From JABDAD01 sp964409695 (GTDB lineage Bacteria > Pseudomonadota > Alphaproteobacteria > Rickettsiales > Rickettsiaceae), in assembly GCA_964409695.1 (NCBI GenBank), contig CAYPDX010000065.1:1-5680 (forward strand): a DNA stretch of 5,680 nt. Direction: 5' to 3'. The notes beneath the pieces are model-generated. The model was not told the origin of the DNA, searched no databases, and saw nothing but the letters and a program-made list of their open reading frames with translations. Positions 1 through 5,597 of this stretch are shown here, piece after piece. How positions within the stretch are numbered: position 1 is the stretch's first letter; each line of letters opens with the position of its first letter. The translations under genes and the position numbers were made by a program.

Positions 1-1
1 A

Positions 2-649
2 TGCAATACGATTGAAAGATATTGGTTTAACGTACTAAAAGCAGCTGATCCTGAAACCGCTTCTAGAATAATTGCCATTAACAAACCAAATGCAGTTATC
101 ATAAGTACAAGGGATCTTAGATCATCACCAATAGAAATAATAAATAGGATTAGAAAACTCGACCATTGCGAGTCAATGCCGTTTATTTTAATAACAGAAG
201 AAAACGAGCCGATCCAACAATACAAGGATATGGATAGTGAATTACTTGAACTAATATCTCGCCCATTCACTCCTAACGAAGTAATGATAGCAATAAAATC
301 CTTACTAAGAAGATCAAGACCAGTCTTTGAAGATAAAATAATTAAATACAAAGATTTAAGTATGGATCTAGCAACTTTTAAAGTTATCAGAGGAACAAAA
401 CAAATACATCTAGGCCCAACAGAATTTAAAATCCTACAACTCCTTGTTCTTTCTCCAAAGGTAATTTTCACAAGGCCACAAATTGTTGATTATGTATGGG
501 GAATTGATGAAGTAGTCGAACCAAGGACTGTAGACGTACATATAAATCGCTTAAGAAGCTTGATAAAACTCAATAACCATGAACTTCCTTTTATAAAAAC
601 TATAAGGTCTTCTGGGTATTGTCTCAATCTTCCTGGCGAAATCGATTAA
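2..649 (+). CDS. PhoB/OmpR-family response regulator with degenerate receiver, 5'-partial
   Basis: This is a DNA-binding two-component response regulator whose reading frame is open from base 2, so the gene begins off the left edge. The Met codon at 176 is internal to the receiver domain and is not the start. Of the 215 visible residues, about 1-107 are a receiver domain and about 115-212 a winged-helix domain. The winged helix is very PhoB-like: HLGPTEFKIL at 137-144, VWG at 165-167 and the recognition-helix motif EPRTVDVHINRLR at 173-185, ending in IRSSGY. By comparison with E. coli PhoB, about 20 residues are missing. The receiver is unusual. The strand that normally ends in the phosphorylated Asp reads NAVIIS (Ser35 in visible numbering), and the conserved Lys-Pro-Phe reads Arg-Pro-Phe (87-89). 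The Thr of the LTA motif (Thr65) is kept. It probably acts without canonical phosphorylation. The stop codon lies in the arm of a palindromic repeat. The family is certain; its target genes are unknown. Confidence 0.93.
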   Translation, partial: CNTIERYWFNVLKAADPETASRIIAINKPNAVIISTRDLRSSPIEIINRIRKLDHCESMPFILITEENEPIQQYKDMDSELLELISRPFTPNEVMIAIKSLLRRSRPVFEDKIIKYKDLSMDLATFKVIRGTKQIHLGPTEFKILQLLVLSPKVIFTRPQIVDYVWGIDEVVEPRTVDVHINRLRSLIKLNNHELPFIKTIRSSGYCLNLPGEID

Positions 650-771
650 AACTTATTTATAGCTGTGATTTCTTCGTTGAAACTTCGCCTGCGCGTGCTC
701 ATTTATGAAAAATAAGCTCCGCTGCTCAGCTTCGCTTCGCCTAGAAATCCCTAGCTATAAATAAGTTTTAA
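646..771. repeat. Palindromic repeat element, copy 1 (intact arms)
   Basis: The element is bounded by perfect 19-bp inverted arms, TTAAAACTTATTTATAGCT at 646-664 and its complement at 753-771. Inside, GATTTCT (667-673) pairs with AGAAATC (743-749), and the middle forms a shorter hairpin around the GAAAA near 707-711, so an RNA copy would fold into a long imperfect hairpin. The interior is much richer in G+C than the flanks. The left arm contains the TAA stop of the response regulator (647-649). Size, structure and gene-end position resemble the palindromic elements known from Rickettsia, but I cannot assign it to a named class. It may also act as a bidirectional transcription terminator between the convergent genes. 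Confidence 0.85.
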
Positions 772-782
772 CCAAAACCAAT

Positions 783-886
783 TGTGATTTCTTCGTTGAA
801 ACTTCGCCTGCGCGTGCTCGCTTATGAAAAATAAGCTCCGCTGCTCAGCTTCGCTTCGCCTAGAAATCCCTAGCTATAAATAAGTT
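783..886. repeat. Palindromic repeat element, copy 2 (left arm missing)
   Basis: This is a direct repeat of 664-767, shifted by 119 bp and identical over 104 bp except at two adjacent positions (AT at 701-702, GC at 820-821). The right arm AGCTATAAATAAGTT is kept (872-886), but the matching left arm is absent and replaced by the unrelated bases 772-782. The two changes complete a stem GCTTAT / ATAAGC around the central GAAAA loop that is imperfect in copy 1. The right arm supplies the last three codons (Thr-Tyr-Leu) and the stop codon of the alkyltransferase gene read on the minus strand. Confidence 0.85.
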
Positions 887-1431
887 CTCTCATGTTCGAT
901 CAACCATTGCTTCCTAGCAACCCCACCACCATAACCACCTAAATTACCATTACTATTAATGATGCGATGACACGGGATAATAATCGCTAACTGGTTTTTT
1001 CCATTTGCATTAGCAACAGCTCTATAAGCAGTCGCCTTATCAATTGCTTTTGCTTGGTCAGCATAACTTCTGGTTTTACCGTAAGGAGTACGCATTAACT
1101 CATCCCAAACTTGCTTTTGAAACTGACTTCCAAGAATAGCAATTGGAGTTTTAAATTCTTTCAATCTACCATCAAAATATAATTTAAGCTCTGACTCAAT
1201 TGATTTTATTATCTCAGTGTCTCCAGGAATTATTGCTGAATTTGTTTGAATATGCAGCCTATCTACCTCACGCTCTAATCCCCTTCTTTCAAAGAATTCT
1301 AGTAGATATAAAGAATCTTCACTCGAGATAGCGATAATTGGACCAAGAGGAGAATCTAACCATCTTTCTTTCAAAATATCATGTTTAGTTTTTATCACTG
1401 CGTCATCTCTGCTTACTTGTTTCATAGTCAC
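874..1431 (-). CDS. ogt: O6-alkylguanine-DNA alkyltransferase (methylated-DNA--protein-cysteine methyltransferase)
   Basis: This suicide DNA-repair protein moves the alkyl group from O6-alkylguanine (and O4-alkylthymine) to its own cysteine. The signature is clear: IIPCHRII at 151-158 gives the acceptor Cys154. Upstream are the helix-turn-helix region FQKQVWDELMRTPYGKTRSY (104-123) and AYRAVANANGKN (135-146), with Arg137 at the position of the arginine finger. GYGGG (166-170) and the closing WLIEHE follow. Residues 24-60 form the usual N-terminal alpha/beta domain, starting at WLDSPLG. The 185-residue length is normal for a stand-alone enzyme, and the sequence also resembles the C-terminal half of Ada-type proteins, but no AdaA/AraC part is present. 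The start at 1431 is GTG, preceded by an AAGAAGA stretch at good distance; an ATG two codons later (1425) is the alternative. The final residues TYL and the stop come from the palindromic repeat. The gene is convergent with the response regulator. The symbol follows enzyme class and is approximate. Confidence 0.95.
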   Translation of the reverse strand: MTMKQVSRDDAVIKTKHDILKERWLDSPLGPIIAISSEDSLYLLEFFERRGLEREVDRLHIQTNSAIIPGDTEIIKSIESELKLYFDGRLKEFKTPIAILGSQFQKQVWDELMRTPYGKTRSYADQAKAIDKATAYRAVANANGKNQLAIIIPCHRIINSNGNLGGYGGGVARKQWLIEHERTYL

Positions 1432-1457
1432 AATTATTCTTCTTTTATTTAGCTTAT

Positions 1458-1463
1458 ACTATA
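1458..1463 (-). promoter_or_regulatory. Possible -10 box of the alkyltransferase gene
   Basis: Read on the minus strand this is TATAGT, 26 bp upstream of the GTG start at 1431. No convincing -35 box lies at the expected distance (1481-1486 is a GC-containing stretch), so the call rests on the -10 match and position alone in a very AT-rich region. Confidence 0.25.
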
Positions 1464-1479
1464 ATTATTTTAAAATAAT
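1464..1479. promoter_or_regulatory. Perfect 16-bp palindrome in the divergent intergenic region
   Basis: ATTATTTTAAAATAAT is exactly self-complementary. It lies between the divergent starts at 1431 and 1616 and directly next to the candidate -10 of the alkyltransferase, a place where an operator would act. It consists only of A and T, so chance is a serious alternative. Confidence 0.3.
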
Positions 1480-1561
1480 CGCGAGCTAAAGTCAGACATT
1501 AAAAAATACAATATTTATACAACAGATATTTTAAAACTTGCATAAGTTGTTTCATATTAAC

Positions 1562-1588
1562 TTGTTGTACTATTTCTCTCATTATAAC
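1562..1588 (+). promoter_or_regulatory. Possible sigma70-like promoter of the 1616-3052 gene
   Basis: TTGTTG at 1562-1567 and TATAAC at 1583-1588 are separated by 15 bp, shorter than the ideal 17. Transcription would start near 1595, leaving a leader of about 20 nt before the ATG at 1616. This placement fits the choice of 1616 over the upstream TTG at 1538, which would put the promoter inside the coding sequence. Confidence 0.35.
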
Positions 1589-1615
1589 ATAAAAGTAAAT
1601 AAATCATATAATCAC

Positions 1616-3052
1616 ATGTCAAGGTTTACACCTAAAGATCTAGAACTATTTGATAAAATACTTACCAAAACGCCAGAAGACGAAGAGCGAAAAGAAGCTT
1701 TTTTTTTAAAATCTCATGCAGAGGATACAAGGGCTAGAAGAGATGGGATTGCAGATAGAGCCGCTGCTTTTCTTAAGCATGATCACGCTGAAGCCAGTCC
1801 TTTAGAAGAAGAAAAAAAGTTAGATAAGCGAAAAGAACAAACCAAAATCTCATCTGCTGAAATAGAAGCAATAAATGACGCTATGGTAAAGCAAACTTTA
1901 ACACACAAAACTCCTGCAAGAAAGGCCACCGCAACTCGGCTTTATTTAGAACGAAAGAGAAAGGTTTCAGAGGAAGCTAGTAATGCAAGGTCTGATGCTC
2001 ATGATACCTTTGCATCTCCTGAGGAAGAATTTCGCTCATTCGCTAATGCAACATATAAATTAGAAAAAAGAATTTCCGCCCCAGGACACGAAACATTAGC
2101 ACATACAAATCCACAAGCATTTGGAGACAGGTGCGAACACATACTCAGGAAGGCTGAAATTGAAAAATTAGATCCTGATTTTTCTTCTAGAAAAGCATAT
2201 GCGAGAGAATTGAGAGGCAATATTGATAATCTTAGGGAATCTGTATCTCTAGAACAAATGAGCTCCTCTAGTGTTAGCCTAAGTAAAGTTGAAAAATCAT
2301 TAAAAAATTTCAAACAATCTATGAATGAAATGGAAATATACGAAGGATTAGCTCCTTCTTTACCTTTAGCTCCCTGGGACACAAAAGAAACAATCCGAGC
2401 AAATACAACAAAATATTTAGAAGATGTAAAAGATATTGAATTATATAGAGTCAAAGAATCTATTATTAAAAATAAGGCGAAATATAGCAAACTATCTAAA
2501 ACACCAGCTATTGTTTCTGATGAAGCATTTAAAGAGATTCTAGATAGAAAAGAAGCCCTTGATTCAGGTATTAGACTTACTAGGGAGCCTATAAAAAGCT
2601 TCTTAAAGTACGAATCCGTAATATGCATGAGAGCCATAGATAATATTGACCCAAGTAGAGAAAGAAGAGCAAGAGGTGAGACCGAAAAAGTAACTAAAGA
2701 AGTAAAAACAGAAATCGCCTCTCCGCACTCTGCCCATTCAAGCTTTCATTTAGAAGACAAAACACCTAAACCATTAGAAGCAAGCGATAGATCAGCAAGC
2801 TCTTCTGAATTAAGCTCATCTACTCGCTCTTCACCATTAACAAATTCTACTTCAGCTTCTTCCACCAAAGGTAGAACCCCATTGACAGACTCTACGAGCT
2901 CCACACCAAAATCTCATTACACAATAACCAGCGACATGAGAGAGGCTTCTATGGAAGACCATTCCACACCGCTTAAACCTACTGAAATTAAAATTAAACT
3001 TGGACTAAGAGGTATTCAAGCTTTATCAAAACAAAAAGGTGCATCACATTAG
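1616..3052 (+). CDS. Unrecognised highly charged protein with Ser/Thr-rich C-terminal tail
   Basis: I do not recognise a family for this 478-residue protein. It is rich in Lys, Glu, Arg, Asp, Ser and Ala, with one Trp (254) and two Cys (173, 337), and has no signal peptide or membrane segment. Residues 1-350 look largely alpha-helical, with charged stretches that could form coiled coil (about 20-150, 220-245, 265-320). Residues 365-450 are low-complexity, dominated by Ser, Thr and Pro, and hold an imperfect duplication, SPLTNSTS (406-413) and TPLTDSTS (421-428). A short basic end (452-478) follows. The frame is open from a TTG at 1538, but those 26 extra codons look like AT-rich non-coding sequence and cover a likely promoter, so I start at ATG 1616; no strong ribosome binding site is visible. 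A run of nine T (1699-1707) lies early in the gene. The stop is one base from the convergent MarR gene. A host-directed effector or structural protein is possible but unproven. Confidence 0.8.
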   Translation: MSRFTPKDLELFDKILTKTPEDEERKEAFFLKSHAEDTRARRDGIADRAAAFLKHDHAEASPLEEEKKLDKRKEQTKISSAEIEAINDAMVKQTLTHKTPARKATATRLYLERKRKVSEEASNARSDAHDTFASPEEEFRSFANATYKLEKRISAPGHETLAHTNPQAFGDRCEHILRKAEIEKLDPDFSSRKAYARELRGNIDNLRESVSLEQMSSSSVSLSKVEKSLKNFKQSMNEMEIYEGLAPSLPLAPWDTKETIRANTTKYLEDVKDIELYRVKESIIKNKAKYSKLSKTPAIVSDEAFKEILDRKEALDSGIRLTREPIKSFLKYESVICMRAIDNIDPSRERRARGETEKVTKEVKTEIASPHSAHSSFHLEDKTPKPLEASDRSASSSELSSSTRSSPLTNSTSASSTKGRTPLTDSTSSTPKSHYTITSDMREASMEDHSTPLKPTEIKIKLGLRGIQALSKQKGASH

Positions 3053-3053
3053 A

Positions 3054-3497
3054 CTACACTACCAGCTTCTGCAAAATTTCTATCAAATTTTTCTGGCTTT
3101 TAGTTGAAACCTTCCCAAAAAATTCTTCATCTATTTTTTCAATTGATGGTACAAGTTCTGCAAGCAAAACTCTACCATTTTGAGTGATAGACACAATTTT
3201 AGCGCGCGTATCAATCTCGTGCTCTTTACGACATACCAAACCCATAGATACTAACTTTTTGAGCGATTTGGAAACAGTCATTTTGTCAAGCTTTGACCAA
3301 TTAACAATTTGAATTTGCGTTGCTTCTATATTATGTTCTTCAAACCAAAGCACCAAAGCTATTACTACAAATTGTGCATGGGATATGTCATAAGGTTCAA
3401 GCAATTTCTTTATTAACCTTTGCCATGATATTGTAGTTTGCCAAAGAAGAAAACCCGGACTATCCTCAGGCCTTTCAAAACCGAATGGTTCAGTCAT
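3054..3497 (-). CDS. MarR-family transcriptional regulator
   Basis: This 147-residue protein has the length and helix pattern of MarR regulators, which bind palindromic operators as dimers and usually release them on binding a small ligand or on oxidation. Residues 15-50 form the N-terminal dimerisation helices. Residues about 57-107 are the winged helix-turn-helix: ATQIQIVNWSKLDKMTVSKSLKKLVSMGLVCR, then a wing with the conserved Asp96-Thr-Arg98 and IVSITQNGRVLL. Residues 115-145 are the C-terminal dimerisation helix. The ATG at 3497 overlaps the end of the upstream SRPBCC gene by 8 nt, so the two are transcribed together and probably translationally coupled. A 29-bp inverted repeat over the operon promoter is the likely site of autoregulation. 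The C-terminal end is one base from the stop of the convergent gene. The ligand is unknown; there is no Cys pair suggesting an OhrR-type peroxide sensor (the single Cys is residue 89). Confidence 0.93.
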   Translation of the reverse strand: MTEPFGFERPEDSPGFLLWQTTISWQRLIKKLLEPYDISHAQFVVIALVLWFEEHNIEATQIQIVNWSKLDKMTVSKSLKKLVSMGLVCRKEHEIDTRAKIVSITQNGRVLLAELVPSIEKIDEEFFGKVSTKSQKNLIEILQKLVV

Positions 3498-3915
3498 AAA
3501 GTTTTCTTGCTAATTTAACTAGTGCTTCTGTCTCATTTTCTACAGTATCGGCCACTTCTTGTGCTACAAGTTTTATCCATAGCCATTTTAACGGCCCTGT
3601 GACAACAAGTTTATTTGAAAGAATCAAACCATTTGCCGTCTCTTCTAGAGAATGTGTATCATACATTTTAGCTCCGAAAAAATTTGTACAGTCTGTAAAT
3701 GATTTTCCTTGCACTATTTCAGTAAGAATGATTTTTACAGGCTTCATTCCTTTTGGCTTCAGGTAAAAGTGATTACCAACTTCAAAAGCACCTTCTATTT
3801 TGCAATAATCAAGATCATCATGCCACTTAGCCCAATTATTTAAATCGGTCCAAATACGCCAGACATCTTCTTTTTTAACATTTTGATATGTTCTGCTAAA
3901 TTCTCTTATCCACAT
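3490..3915 (-). CDS. SRPBCC (START/polyketide cyclase-like) fold protein
   Basis: This 141-residue protein shows the pattern of the SRPBCC superfamily, small helix-grip folds with a deep hydrophobic pocket for lipids or other small ligands. It opens with a beta strand (FSRTYQN) and the helix DVWRIWTDLNNWAKWHDDL at 17-35, where the conserved Trp and Trp-x-x-Trp-His pattern is typical. Beta strands follow: FEVGNHFYLKPKG (44-56), KPVKIILTEIVQGKSFTD (58-75), KMYDTHSLEET (83-93) and GLILSNKLVVTGP (96-108). A long C-terminal helix (about 110-140) closes the grip. It is the first gene of a two-gene operon with the MarR regulator. The stop (TGA, 3490-3492) lies inside the regulator's first codons. 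This pairing suggests that the protein binds, modifies or clears a compound sensed by the regulator, which is inference from context. The exact subfamily and substrate cannot be read from the sequence. Confidence 0.85.
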   Translation of the reverse strand: MWIREFSRTYQNVKKEDVWRIWTDLNNWAKWHDDLDYCKIEGAFEVGNHFYLKPKGMKPVKIILTEIVQGKSFTDCTNFFGAKMYDTHSLEETANGLILSNKLVVTGPLKWLWIKLVAQEVADTVENETEALVKLARKLYD

Positions 3916-3930
3916 ATATAGCTCATTTTT

Positions 3931-3959
3931 GTAATCTTATATATTGTATGTAAGTTTAC
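3931..3959. promoter_or_regulatory. Candidate MarR operator: 29-bp imperfect inverted repeat
   Basis: The repeat is centred on base 3945 and has two 14-bp arms, with 11 of 14 positions complementary. The core is CTTATATA (3936-3943), TTG, TATGTAAG (3947-3954), and the outer GTAA (3931-3934) pairs with TTAC (3956-3959). It covers the -10 box of the SRPBCC-MarR operon, so a dimer bound here would block RNA polymerase. MarR proteins usually bind AT-rich inverted repeats of about 16-20 bp at such places, so negative autoregulation is the natural reading. Confidence 0.55.
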
Positions 3960-3970
3960 TATGTAGTCAA
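3943..3970 (-). promoter_or_regulatory. Sigma70-like promoter of the SRPBCC-MarR operon
   Basis: On the minus strand, TTGACT (3970-3965) matches five of six consensus -35 bases and TACAAT (3948-3943) five of six -10 bases, with a 16-bp spacer. The predicted start of transcription is near 3936, about 20 nt before the ATG at 3915. This is the best promoter match in the window. Confidence 0.65.
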
Positions 3971-4059
3971 GATATATTTTAATAAGACATAGGATGAAAT
4001 GTGATTCAAGAAAAAATATTGATTGTATAATGTATTTTTCTAACTCATAAACAAGACTT

Positions 4060-4140
4060 GTCATCCTGCAGTCGACGCGGGATCTACCATTCTTATTAGC
4101 TTTAGTAAAAGAGTGGACCCCGGCTCAAGGCCGGGGTGAC
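4060..4140. repeat. REP-like inverted hairpin pair
   Basis: Two GC-rich hairpins face each other across about 30 AT-rich bases. The left one is ATCCTGC, AGTCGAC, GCGGGAT (six of seven pairs). The right one is ACCCCGGC (4117-4124), a 5-base loop, GCCGGGGT (4130-4137), a perfect 8-bp stem. The outer ends GTCA and TGAC are complementary, so the unit is one imperfect palindrome with the look of a paired REP element. The CCCCGGC..GCCGGGG core is widespread in alphaproteobacterial intergenic repeats. It lies 65 bp past the stop of the NlpC/P60-like gene, and may help end that transcript or protect its 3' end, although no long U-run follows the stem in either direction. Confidence 0.7.
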
Positions 4141-4204
4141 TTTGTTTCAGAAAACTCTTACAACAAAGATTTATTTGTCTGATAACATAACAATTAATTT
4201 ATGC

Positions 4205-5539
4205 TCAATCCATATCACCCATAGAAGAAGCCCATCCACTATGGGTAGCTTCACCTGCAAGCATTGCCTCTACGTCGAGGAAGCAAGCTTCTGCAGTTGT
4301 ATAACGCTCATGGCCTGCCGCATCAGACCCAATTTCTCTCATAAAATAGTTTTTACATATTTTTCCATCTGGTCTAGATTCTTCTGATAAACTTATATCT
4401 TCAACTAATGGCCCTTCTCTTGCGGACAACGAATCACCTAATTGTGGATATGCTCTATTGCATGCCAAAATTCGAACCATTGCACCTGTAGGTTTTTCTA
4501 ATAATATACCTGTGTGACCTCCAGAGCCAAAGCCATCAAGATTATCACCGGACTTATATGAACGACAAAAAACTATATCACCAGGCTCAGCCTCTGATTT
4601 AGCAATAGTTTTATAAGTAGCAGCCATAGTTCCTAAACGCGTATTTTCTATATTTCCTCGTTGAAATTGCAGTTGCTCATATGTTGAAAATAAAACTGAG
4701 CAACCTGTCATAGACGCAACAAATGAAGAACAGTCATGCGGTAAAGATGATGGGGTCCAATTAATAGTTATACCATTATAGGTAACAGCATCGGGAAGGT
4801 CTCTTGGACCAGCAAACGCATACCCAGTATTAAAAACGCCGAAATATTTATTACCACTCATATCAGTAAAAGCATATCTTAAACTATCTATGGGAAGAGT
4901 ATGATGTGAAAAAGGATTTTCTACTGGAATTGCGTAGAATACATCCGGCATACTAAGAATTTCAGGTAATATATCTACACCAAAACTACTTAGCGTAGAT
5001 ATCTCGGCTGTGATTAATGTAGAAGGTTTTGGAGTGCCAAAAACTGATCCTTGCACACCTTCTCTAACGTAAGGAAATTCGACTTTTAAATCACACACTT
5101 CCGGAGTCCGCCCAATAACCGTATTTTCAACAATAGCTTTGGCCGATTCAAAAAGAGGAACCATTTTATTTGAAGTTAATTGAGTTAAAGGGGCTTTATA
5201 TTGCTCGAGCAGAGCTTTATAACCTGCAATATCTGAATTCAATGCTTCTTGCAGAGATGGTATTCCTAGTGTTTCTGCCAATGTTTTATTTGCTGCGGAT
5301 AGCTTAATATTCGTGTCTCTATGCAAAGTGGCACCATCAGCAAGACCCTTATTAAAATCTTCATAAATCCCTATATTAGAATCAATGAATTCTCTAACGA
5401 GATCCGGGTTATGTGAATAATCTGAATTTGCTTCTATATGACTTGTAATAAGATCTAAAAGAGCACCATGAGCTTTTATAACATTTTTCTGTTTATTAAT
5501 CGTATATTTAAAACCTTTGATTATTGCATTCCTAGACAT
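4205..5539 (-). CDS. NlpC/P60-like cysteine peptidase domain protein
   Basis: The C-terminal half of this 444-residue protein carries the hallmarks of the NlpC/P60 (papain-like) superfamily, whose members hydrolyse amide bonds in peptidoglycan peptides or other substrates. HDCSSFVASMTG at 268-279 gives nucleophile Cys270. EPGDIVF (318-324) is the usual strand before the active-site loop. GGHTGILLE (340-348) gives His342, and ACNR (359-362) puts Asn361 near where the third polar residue is expected. About 45 residues separate the Cys helix from the PGD motif, including a TYEQLQFQRG segment. Residues 1-140 look helical and match no family I know; 145-265 is a mixed region (TPSS before the Cys motif). 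There is no signal peptide, transmembrane segment or SH3/LysM wall-binding domain, which is unusual for a housekeeping wall hydrolase. ATG 5539 follows a GAG-containing ribosome binding site (TAGAGA) at suitable distance. A secreted effector, toxin or phage-derived lysin are alternatives. The domain call is fairly sure, the function is not. Confidence 0.8.
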   Translation of the reverse strand: MSRNAIIKGFKYTINKQKNVIKAHGALLDLITSHIEANSDYSHNPDLVREFIDSNIGIYEDFNKGLADGATLHRDTNIKLSAANKTLAETLGIPSLQEALNSDIAGYKALLEQYKAPLTQLTSNKMVPLFESAKAIVENTVIGRTPEVCDLKVEFPYVREGVQGSVFGTPKPSTLITAEISTLSSFGVDILPEILSMPDVFYAIPVENPFSHHTLPIDSLRYAFTDMSGNKYFGVFNTGYAFAGPRDLPDAVTYNGITINWTPSSLPHDCSSFVASMTGCSVLFSTYEQLQFQRGNIENTRLGTMAATYKTIAKSEAEPGDIVFCRSYKSGDNLDGFGSGGHTGILLEKPTGAMVRILACNRAYPQLGDSLSAREGPLVEDISLSEESRPDGKICKNYFMREIGSDAAGHERYTTAEACFLDVEAMLAGEATHSGWASSMGDMD

Positions 5540-5569
5540 TAGTAAATCTCTATTTTGTTTTATGGTTTA

Positions 5570-5597
5570 ATTATAATCAATAAAAATATATATTCAA
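5570..5597 (-). promoter_or_regulatory. Sigma70-like promoter of the NlpC/P60-like gene
   Basis: On the minus strand, TTGAAT (5597-5592) and a perfect TATAAT (5575-5570) are separated by 16 bp. Transcription would start near 5563, leaving a leader of about 24 nt before ATG 5539 with a purine-rich TAGAGA stretch as the ribosome binding site. The remaining bases 5598-5680 show no gene. Confidence 0.55.

Noticed and set aside
176..178. ATG as start of the response regulator
   Set aside because: The frame is open to the window edge and the preceding 58 codons match the receiver domain, so this Met is internal.
664..886. CRISPR array or small RNA gene
   Set aside because: There are only two units, each over 100 bp and internally palindromic, with no regular spacer and no promoter seen, so a palindromic repeat element is the better reading.
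1538..1615. N-terminal extension of the charged protein from a TTG codon
   Set aside because: The 26 residues are unlike the rest of the protein (Tyr, Asn, His, Ile-rich), the start is TTG, and the segment contains a likely promoter.
1999..2637. Open frame of 212 codons on the minus strand
   Set aside because: It lies entirely inside the 1616-3052 gene, whose protein has normal charged composition. The opposite frame is Leu/Ser/Phe-rich with no recognisable motif, as expected of a shadow.
4117..4147. Rho-independent terminator
   Set aside because: The stem is strong, but only TTTGTTT follows after three bases on the plus strand, where no gene ends, and no U-run directly follows it on the minus strand. 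The palindromic repeat explains it better.
4136..4387. Open frame of 83 codons on the plus strand
   Set aside because: It runs from the REP-like repeat into the antisense of the NlpC/P60-like gene, and shows no domain or ribosome binding site.
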